This document shows, piece after piece, positions 58,542 to 64,000 of a stretch of DNA of 64,000 nt. The stretch's first letter is position 1; every line of letters starts with the position of its first letter. Position numbers and translations under genes: made by a program. Origin of the DNA: Bacillus sp. 2205SS5-2 (lineage in GTDB: Bacteria; Bacillota; Bacilli; Bacillales; Bacillaceae_K); NCBI RefSeq assembly GCF_037024155.1, contig NZ_JAYKTS010000020.1, positions 20,004 to 84,003 on the forward strand, read 5' to 3'. The notes under the pieces are model-generated. The model saw only the letters and a list, made by a program, of their open reading frames with translations. It was not told the origin of the DNA and searched no databases.

Positions 58542-59492
58542 GTGGTACAGTTCATCTTACCCGCTATTTTGTCTTTTATATTAATCAGCTCGTTGTCCCC
58601 GTTTCTTATATTCATACTAAAGAAGTGGAACCTTATCCAACCCATTCGAGATGAATTACCAGAAGATCAGCAAGAAAAGAGGGGCACACCATTAATGTTA
58701 GGGCTTGTTTTTTTTATCGGCACATTCATATCTGTCCTATTTTCACCCACTCTTATTATGATTTACCTTGTGAGTATCTTTGTTTTATTTGGGAGTATTG
58801 GGTTTGCAGATGATTGGTGGAAAGCATCCAAACAAAATCCTGCAGGAATTTCAGGAAAAACAAAGTTGATTCTTCAATTTGGACTAACAATCACTTTTTT
58901 GTTGATTGCCCTATTAGGAATGGAGTTGCCAGAGTCAATTAACATCACGGATTCAATCGAGTTAAACATGCCTTTGTATATTTATTTAAGCGTGATCTCG
59001 CTTTATATCGTCGGTACCACGAACGCCATAAATTTTACTGATGGTATGGACGGGCTATTAGGAATGGTGGCCATCCCCTCCTATTTTTTCTTTTTCTTTA
59101 TTTCTGACAGTTCTGAAGTGCAGCTGTTCAGTATAGTGATGGGGGTCTCATTAGTGGGGTTTCTTATATATAATATTTATCCTGCAAAAGCTTTTATGGG
59201 AGATACGGGTTCGATGGCAATAGGAGGTTCGTTAGCCTTTCTTGCAGTCATTGAGAAAGTAGAAGTTCTCATTCCACTTCTATTTTTTGTGTACTTGGCT
59301 GAGCAGCTCTCTGTCATTGTCCAAGTTTTTATTTTTAAAAAAACAGGAAAACGCCTTTTTAGGATGACACCAATCCACTATCACTTTAGTCTTAAGTATG
59401 GATGGACAGAAAATGTGATTGTGGTTCTATTTACGGTAGTATCATGGATATGTATGGGCCTTTCCCTACTATATTTCACATTGATGATGTAG
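58542..59492 (+). CDS. MraY-family glycosyl-phosphate transferase paralogue
   Basis: A 316-residue protein with about ten membrane segments and the MraY catalytic set: KRGTP (about 45), FADDWWK (about 88-94), NAINFTDGMDGL (about 160-171), AFMGDTGSMAIG (about 217-228) and RMTPIHYHFSLKYGWTE near 279-295. MraY moves phospho-MurNAc-pentapeptide to undecaprenyl phosphate. This gene is outside the division/cell-wall cluster, so it is probably a second copy; the HYHFSLKYGW motif favours MurNAc-pentapeptide use over WecA-type substrates. Start is GTG behind AAGGAG. Confidence 0.9.
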   Translation: MVQFILPAILSFILISSLSPFLIFILKKWNLIQPIRDELPEDQQEKRGTPLMLGLVFFIGTFISVLFSPTLIMIYLVSIFVLFGSIGFADDWWKASKQNPAGISGKTKLILQFGLTITFLLIALLGMELPESINITDSIELNMPLYIYLSVISLYIVGTTNAINFTDGMDGLLGMVAIPSYFFFFFISDSSEVQLFSIVMGVSLVGFLIYNIYPAKAFMGDTGSMAIGGSLAFLAVIEKVEVLIPLLFFVYLAEQLSVIVQVFIFKKTGKRLFRMTPIHYHFSLKYGWTENVIVVLFTVVSWICMGLSLLYFTLMM

Positions 59493-60249
59493 ATCTGGAG
59501 GAAGAAAATATGTTGCGAGCCTATTTAACCAGAACTCGTTATCCTTAGTAGATGAGATAAAGAAACAGCTTATTATTAGGTCAGTTTTTTTATAGTAGCA
59601 AACATTAAAGAAGAATGACCGGATTGAGCATACAGTGAAAACTAACAATTCAAAGCGCTCATTAAATATGTGCCATTCATCAGAATAATTCTATAGACTT
59701 TTTTCTTTTGCCAAGCTCAAGGAAAATACTACTTTCCATAATATGTATATTTAAATATTATTTAAAGGAGAATTTATCAGTATATACATACACTATATTC
59801 TTGTCTTATCATGGCTACTCAAAAACTGTCATTCAGGTGATTTAGAAGCCAATGATCCTCCATTTCATGTGTCATTGGCTTCTTATTTCCGTGTGTGGAT
59901 TAAAAAATTTGATAAATATAAAATCAGTCATTTTTTATGGTCACGTTTTGAAAATGATCTCTACACCTATATATTGTTGCTTTTGCTTAAAAATCCGGCT
60001 CTTGGATTACAAATTTTTCATTTAACCAAAAGGAAGATGGGATTTGTCTGGCAAATTGAAAAAGAGGGGGGTGTTAGATTACAAAAGTACATTTTTAAGT
60101 AGTTGAAAAATAAAAAAAACCTAATTGGAATCTTTCATGAGAGTCGTCTATTTTTATTCCAGAATGGTGATGAGATAATAGAAGGATATCGTTGATAATC
60201 TGATATTAGGATCAAAAGTAAATAACAATCGCTAATAGGGGATAAAAAG
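59493..60249. other. Non-coding stretch with remnants and a hairpin
   Basis: A GGAGGAAG site before ATG 59509 leads to only 12 codons (MLRAYLTRTRYP). A long stem AGAAGCCAATGA/TCATTGGCTTCT (59844-59883) resembles a terminator without a good T-run. A 77-codon frame that starts at 59869 inside that hairpin has no ribosome-binding site and is not accepted as a gene. Confidence 0.5.
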
Positions 60250-60717
60250 TCAATCTTGCTCATTGAATCCAACTTTATCCTGCCATTTTTGATACCCATA
60301 AATAATAACAGCTAAAACCATCATGATTAGAAAGATACCAAAAGGGCTCATTCTATCTAATTCGTAGATCCCTATTCTTATTAAAATGTTCAAACCAATG
60401 AAAGCATAGACACTATCGATGAGTCCATTACTAATGATGTAAATTAAAAAAGATTTATCGAAGACAAAATGGAAAATCCATATAGTTCCAGGTATGAAAA
60501 CTCCATAAGTTAAAGGGAAGCTTGTGATTTCTCCCCAAGGTACGAGCTTTTCTTGGACGATCCACCACTGAAAAACATACCCCATTTCAAAGACCATGGT
60601 TACTAAGAGGGAGGCTAAAATTGCAACTGGCATAAATCGCCTTACAGATTCCCTCTTACATAAAAATAATGATAACCAAGGAATCACTACCATCAGATAT
60701 AAAACTACTTTAGCCAT
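60250..60717 (-). CDS. Hypothetical membrane protein, CBO0543-like size
   Basis: A 155-residue protein with four or five membrane segments separated by short loops: a start VVLYLMVVIPWLSLFLCKRES, a central tryptophan-rich FQWWIVQEKLVPWGEI and a final IYGYQKWQDKV. This layout is common in small Bacillaceae integral membrane proteins near CBO0543 in type, but I cannot assign a family with certainty. GGGAGG precedes the ATG. It is flanked by repeats on its upstream side. Confidence 0.65.
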   Translation of the reverse strand: MAKVVLYLMVVIPWLSLFLCKRESVRRFMPVAILASLLVTMVFEMGYVFQWWIVQEKLVPWGEITSFPLTYGVFIPGTIWIFHFVFDKSFLIYIISNGLIDSVYAFIGLNILIRIGIYELDRMSPFGIFLIMMVLAVIIYGYQKWQDKVGFNEQD

Positions 60718-60746
60718 ACAGAATCCTCCCTTATTAATTCTTTAAG

Positions 60747-60850
60747 TCTCTTTTCGAGAACTATGTTGCGCCTAGCACGTAGATAAAACAAACAATATGG
60801 TTATTTCGAGTTGTTCTTAATCGAAAAGCCACAACTATTGCGTAAACCGC
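60747..60850 (+). repeat. Shortened family A repeat
   Basis: TCTCTTTTCGAGAACTATGT to CAACTATTGCGTAAACCGCC, about 104 bp, with the middle deleted and diverged ends. Confidence 0.65.
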
Positions 60851-60863
60851 CTTCTTTAAAAAA

Positions 60864-61026
60864 GGTTGTTTTCGCAAAGATTGTTGCTTTTCGAACCAGT
60901 CTATAAATGGTGATATCGCTTTGTTTCGGGCATCATTTCGTCTATTTTTGATGGGAATCAACAGTGAAATGGGTGATTTAATCAAAAATCAGATGAAATA
61001 GCCACAATATATACGAAAAGATCCTT
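60864..61026 (-). repeat. Family A repeat (A1), minus orientation
   Basis: 163 bp, GGTTGTTTTCGCAAAGATTG to ATATACGAAAAGATCC. A perfect 8-bp duplication TTAAAAAA flanks it (60856-60863 and 61027-61034). Confidence 0.92.
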
Positions 61027-61534
61027 AAAAAAAGACCTGAATGTATGAGGAAATAAGCTAGACATTGCTTAATAAATGTCTATTTCCTCTTGGAATCTTT
61101 TAGAGAGAATTTCCATAGTATGTTGGGTGAATATAGTGATTGGTACTAAAAATATTTTCCTCTCTTATTCGAATTTGCTGAAATATTTGCTAGGAAAAGG
61201 CAGAACGTGATGATGTTTTTCAATCCTAAATAAGGAAGGCGTTCGATTTAGAATCGGCATCAATTTAACTGAAAAAAGTAAGTGATTTTGAGAAAGTTTA
61301 GTGTGGCTATACTGATTTTTTAGATGGAGAGACTTGAGTAATTCTCCACCTTCAACTTTTGATCAAGTTCACGGCTGAAGGAATTAGGAATAAACCTATT
61401 TGTTTTTTCGTCCTCAGCAATAGATGCTTTTATTTAAGTTTGGTCAATTCGTAAGCAAATATTCTATTCAAATAATATCAACTCAGCTATTGAGGCATAT
61501 TAAACAGAAATAGGCAGTCAGGAAAGCAGGGAAG
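61027..61534. other. Non-coding stretch
   Basis: No gene, RNA or repeat recognised. The AGGAAAGCAGGGAAG just before 61535 is the ribosome site of the lipoprotein gene. Confidence 0.5.
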
Positions 61535-62038
61535 ATGATGAATAAAATGAGACTCTTAGTTTCGGTAGTAGTGCTTCTCTTAATGACAGGGTGTCAGTTA
61601 TTAGAGAAAAATCAAATTAGAGAGGAGATCAATAAGTATATTGAATCTATGAATGAAGTGGTAGGGAGGTTAGATTTAGAAGAACAAAAATACAAATCGA
61701 AATACGTAGACGAAGAAGATAATGACAAAGCATTTGCGTATATAGAAGAAGAATATATTCCAGCTTATAAACAGGCAATAAAGGATATCGAGTCTATACA
61801 GTTAAAAGAAGAAGCACTTATAGACACTCAAAAGCTTATCGTTCAAGCCTACAATCTAAATATTAAAGCAGTGAAAATTGACCGTGAAGCATACTTAACT
61901 GGGGAAGAGGAACTATCTTTACAATATGATGAGATCGTCACTGAAATGGAAGCACTCTATGAGAAACATGATCAATCCATTAAAGAGATTGGAGAAAAGA
62001 ATGGCGTTGACATTGTGTTTGAAGAGGAGAAAGGGTAA
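61535..62038 (+). CDS. Small putative lipoprotein
   Basis: A 167-residue protein with a lipoprotein signal: basic start, hydrophobic core LLVSVVVLLL and lipobox MTGC with the lipidated cysteine at residue 20. The mature part is almost wholly charged and helical (EEINKYIESMNEVV, EEYIPAYKQAIKDIESI), like a helical bundle. No enzyme motif is seen. A second lipoprotein of about the same size and helical composition follows 183 bp later, so the two may be distant relatives or act together. Function unknown. Confidence 0.75.
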   Translation: MMNKMRLLVSVVVLLLMTGCQLLEKNQIREEINKYIESMNEVVGRLDLEEQKYKSKYVDEEDNDKAFAYIEEEYIPAYKQAIKDIESIQLKEEALIDTQKLIVQAYNLNIKAVKIDREAYLTGEEELSLQYDEIVTEMEALYEKHDQSIKEIGEKNGVDIVFEEEKG

Positions 62039-62221
62039 GTGAATAGTAGAATATTCATTATTTTAAAAAAATTTAAACTTTCGTGAAACCACGAATAACT
62101 TCTTTACCCATAGGGAATCTAATGGTACGATACATTACGGTCCTACTTCATATAAAAAGAAAGCGATTACGAAAAAGACCGTTTTAAGTTAGTAGTACAT
62201 ACAAAGAAGGGATGATTACGA

Positions 62222-62740
62222 ATGAAAAAATTATGGTGGTTAGCCATTGCAGCACTAATAATCGTGGTTGCGGGTTGTGGAAGTAACGAAGCAGAAAGCG
62301 AAAAAACAGGTGAAGAAACAAAACAGACAGATGAAAAAGCAGTTAAGAGTGCATTGATGGATACTTATTTAAATTTAATCGTAACTGTAAATGGTTCGGA
62401 TATTTCCCTAAATGAATTTGAAGGATCTATGGAAACGCTTGAAGGGGAAGAACTTCAAACGGCAAAAGCCGCAGCCGTTGACTCCGCAGCTCAATCAGCA
62501 GAAGCTGTTCGTTCGATAGATCTATCTGATGAGCTAGGAGAACATAAAGAGGATATTCAATCAGCTCTAGATACATTAGTTGATTCTTATGAGCTAAAAG
62601 CTGAAGAACTGAAAAAAGAAGGCGAAATGTCATTAGACGAGGCAAATGCTAAATTTACTGAAGCAGATGAGAAAATTGCTAACACTTTAGAAGCGGTTGG
62701 CCTATCTCGCTCAAGTATTGAAAAAGAACTGAACGGTTAA
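62222..62740 (+). CDS. Putative lipoprotein
   Basis: A 172-residue lipoprotein: signal core LWWLAIAALIIVV and lipobox VAGC (cysteine about residue 19), then a disordered, Glu/Thr/Lys-rich linker (about 20-45) and a helical domain (about 46-172) with alanine-rich heptads (LQTAKAAAVDSAAQSAEAV). No catalytic motif. GAAGGGATG precedes the ATG. Surface-attached; function unknown. Confidence 0.78.
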   Translation: MKKLWWLAIAALIIVVAGCGSNEAESEKTGEETKQTDEKAVKSALMDTYLNLIVTVNGSDISLNEFEGSMETLEGEELQTAKAAAVDSAAQSAEAVRSIDLSDELGEHKEDIQSALDTLVDSYELKAEELKKEGEMSLDEANAKFTEADEKIANTLEAVGLSRSSIEKELNG

Positions 62741-62862
62741 TAAAAAGAGCTCTTTTTGCATACCTTGTTGTGCTAGCAAATAAAACCTGATGGCATAAGA
62801 TTACTGATCTCTTATCCATCAATAATTAACCTCTAGGGCTAATAGAGACAATCTTTATGAAA

Positions 62863-63023
62863 GGCTCTTTTCGTATACATTGTGGCTATTTCATCTGATT
62901 TTTGACTAAATCCTCCATTTCACTCTTGATTTTCATCAAAAATAGACGAAATGATGCCCGAAACAAAGCTAAATCATAGATTATAAACTAATACGAAAAG
63001 CCACAATCTTTGCGAGAACAGCC
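62863..63023 (+). repeat. Family A repeat (A1), well preserved
   Basis: 161 bp, GGCTCTTTTCGTATACATTG to CTTTGCGAGAACAGCC, flanked by a perfect 8-bp duplication TTATGAAA (62855-62862 and 63024-63031). A broken A-like left end (GCTCTTTTTGCATACCTTGT) lies at about 62749-62790. Confidence 0.95.
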
Positions 63024-63042
63024 TTATGAAAACTGCAATAAT

Positions 63043-63078
63043 AAAAAAACCTGAAGCAATTAGCTTCAGGTTTTTTTA
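63043..63078 (+). terminator. Terminator hairpin
   Basis: AAAAAACCTGAAGC/GCTTCAGGTTTTTT with an AATTA loop. The next 225 bp to the DUF1659 gene contain no further gene. Confidence 0.9.
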
Positions 63079-63305
63079 TTAAATTTTTCAGGAAAATATA
63101 ATTTCTGATTAAAGGGTGGTTTCGGTGACATCTGTTCAAATGGATTTGAACAAAATTTATTGCAAAAATAAAGGGTTCCCTCTATTCTCCCGAGTTTGGA
63201 GGGGGTGATAGAATGGTCTTCTAAGTTTAACCGGAAAACGAGCTCGTTAGGGTGTCTTTTCTCTTTTCCTAATTCCTATATAAAAGGGGAAAGGAGGTGT
63301 TGAAG

Positions 63306-63524
63306 ATGGCGACAGCTGATTTGAAAGATTCTCGCTTACGTCTTGAATTTGATCATGGTGTAGACGGGGAAGGAAAGCCGGTTTTTAAAGGGAAATCCTA
63401 CAGTAACATTCGTTTGGATGCGACGCCAGATGAGATTTATGCATCTGTACAAGCTATTGCAGGCTTAAGTTCAAAATCCCTTTACAATGTAGAGAAAAAT
63501 GATGCTTATGACATCAACGAATAA
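63306..63524 (+). CDS. DUF1659 protein
   Basis: A 72-residue protein with the DUF1659 pattern SRLRLEFDHGVDGEGKPVFK and SYSNIRLDATPDEIYASVQA. Function unknown; in Bacillales it is regularly encoded directly before a DUF2922 gene, as here. ATG 63306 follows AGGAGGTG by 6 bases; the open frame extends three codons upstream through that site. Confidence 0.88.
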   Translation: MATADLKDSRLRLEFDHGVDGEGKPVFKGKSYSNIRLDATPDEIYASVQAIAGLSSKSLYNVEKNDAYDINE

Positions 63525-63566
63525 GGGGGTTCAACAGCAAAGATAACTTAGAAAGGGGGAATGGAT

Positions 63567-63785
63567 ATGGCTAAATCATTAGAGCTTCAATTCGTAACGG
63601 ATGAAGGAAAAACCGCTCGTCTAACATTAGATGACCCAAATGAGCCAGTGAATGAAACGGAAGTGAAGCAAGCGATGGAGATAATGATTGCGAATAATGT
63701 GTTTCAAAGCACTTCAGGCCAATTTGTTGCTGTCAAAGGCGCGCGATTACTTGAGCGAAATGTGACGGACATTACGATTGAATAA
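63567..63785 (+). CDS. DUF2922 protein
   Basis: A 72-residue protein with the DUF2922 pattern LELQFVTDEGKTARLTLDDP and a valine-rich end (GARLLERNVTDITIE). It lies 42 bp behind the DUF1659 gene and is closed by a terminator, so the two form a small operon. ATG 63567 is best spaced from AAGGGGGA; ATG 63561 is too close. Function unknown. Confidence 0.88.
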   Translation: MAKSLELQFVTDEGKTARLTLDDPNEPVNETEVKQAMEIMIANNVFQSTSGQFVAVKGARLLERNVTDITIE

Positions 63786-63800
63786 ATTTGGATGAAACGG

Positions 63801-63833
63801 ACAGTGTCAGTCTTCAATGCTGACACTGTTTTT
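63801..63833 (+). terminator. DUF1659-DUF2922 terminator
   Basis: ACAGTGTCAG/CTGACACTGT followed by TTTTT. Confidence 0.92.
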
Positions 63834-63840
63834 CATCTAA

Positions 63841-64000
63841 GCTCTTTTCGTGATCTAGCTGCAGTGGCTTGAGGCTCGGGGTCAAATGAATAACTCTCCA
63901 GTGATGCAGGCATCACCTCCGAGCTCTTCATTTGCCTGTCGCCTCAGGGCAGCCACTTCCGCTTTTCATGATCCAGCTGCAGTGGCTTGAGGCTCGGGGT
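63841..64000. repeat. Composite repeat: A left tip with tandem B1 units
   Basis: The first 10 bp are the left tip of A (GCTCTTTTCG). A full B1 unit (about 63851-63967) follows and a second begins at 63968 and runs off the window. B1 includes GATGCAGGCATCACCTCCGA and ends CAGCCACTTCCGCTTTTC. Confidence 0.8.

Noticed and set aside
59869..60102. 77-codon frame in the gap after the MraY paralogue
   Set aside because: It starts inside a hairpin, has no ribosome-binding site, and its composition follows AT-rich DNA.

Overview
This window is a chromosomal segment from a low-GC, endospore-forming Gram-positive bacterium of the Bacillaceae. Several gene blocks follow the Bacillus subtilis order: glpP-glpK-glpD, miaA-hfq, spoVK-hflX-ynbB-glnR-glnA, and lexA/yneA-yneB-ynzC-tkt-sirA-yneF-ynzD-ccdA-yneI-ccdC-yneK. 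Strong Shine-Dalgarno sequences, frequent GTG/TTG starts, T-box leaders and sporulation genes (spoVK, sirA, a Spo0E-type phosphatase) fit this. No rRNA, tRNA or CRISPR array was seen.

Layout. 1-1.67 kb: decayed DNA with a small CxxC membrane protein and a broken uridine-kinase-like gene. 1.67-9 kb: glycerol catabolism (glpP, glpK, glpD; glpF is not between glpP and glpK), a monoglyceride-lipase-like hydrolase and a membrane-anchored penicillin acylase homologue. 9-14.5 kb: accessory genes (papain-like NlpC/P60 protein, CdsA-like enzyme, DUF1835 protein, alkyltransferase-like protein, MerR/coiled-coil protein) among repeats. 14.7-26.1 kb: conserved core with accessory inserts (rhodanese remnant, CBO0543, AIM24 and TRIC-channel proteins). 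26.3-34.5 kb: Nudix hydrolase, nucleotidyltransferase, a T-box-controlled phenylalanine hydroxylase, haloperoxidase/PAP2 protein, a YkuD L,D-transpeptidase and a nest of mobile DNA with an IS200-type transposase. 34.5-46.2 kb: the SOS/division and transketolase block, interrupted by a YheI/YheH-type heterodimeric ABC exporter. 46.3-64 kb: deacetylase, acetyltransferases, DJ-1 protein, T-box-controlled type-2 IleRS, YneK, VanZ, BCCT transporter, hydrolase, MraY paralogue, two lipoproteins and a DUF1659/DUF2922 pair.

The most distinctive feature is a set of dispersed intergenic repeats. Family A is about 160 bp, with GGCT...AGCC terminal inverted repeats. Several copies are flanked by exact or near-exact 8-bp direct repeats, so it looks like a MITE, and its ends resemble ISL3-family insertion sequences. 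Family B is a longer near-palindrome, often joined to or inserted in A. One A copy is split by a 1.45-kb element that has its own 24-bp inverted repeats and a perfect 8-bp target duplication. That element in turn contains a GC-rich Bacillaceae hairpin repeat and an IS200-type insertion. Another A copy forms the C-terminus and stop codon of a hydrolase gene, and another lies between a T-box and its gene.

Regulation visible in sequence: a GlpP-type terminator leader before glpD; two GlnR operators on the glnR promoter; three LexA boxes between lexA and yneA; two T-boxes read as Tyr (phenylalanine hydroxylase) and Ile (ileS); a terminator hairpin whose 3' arm holds the acylase ribosome-binding site; and a perfect palindrome in the tkt promoter spacer. 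All functional statements are inferred from motifs and synteny; no database search was run.
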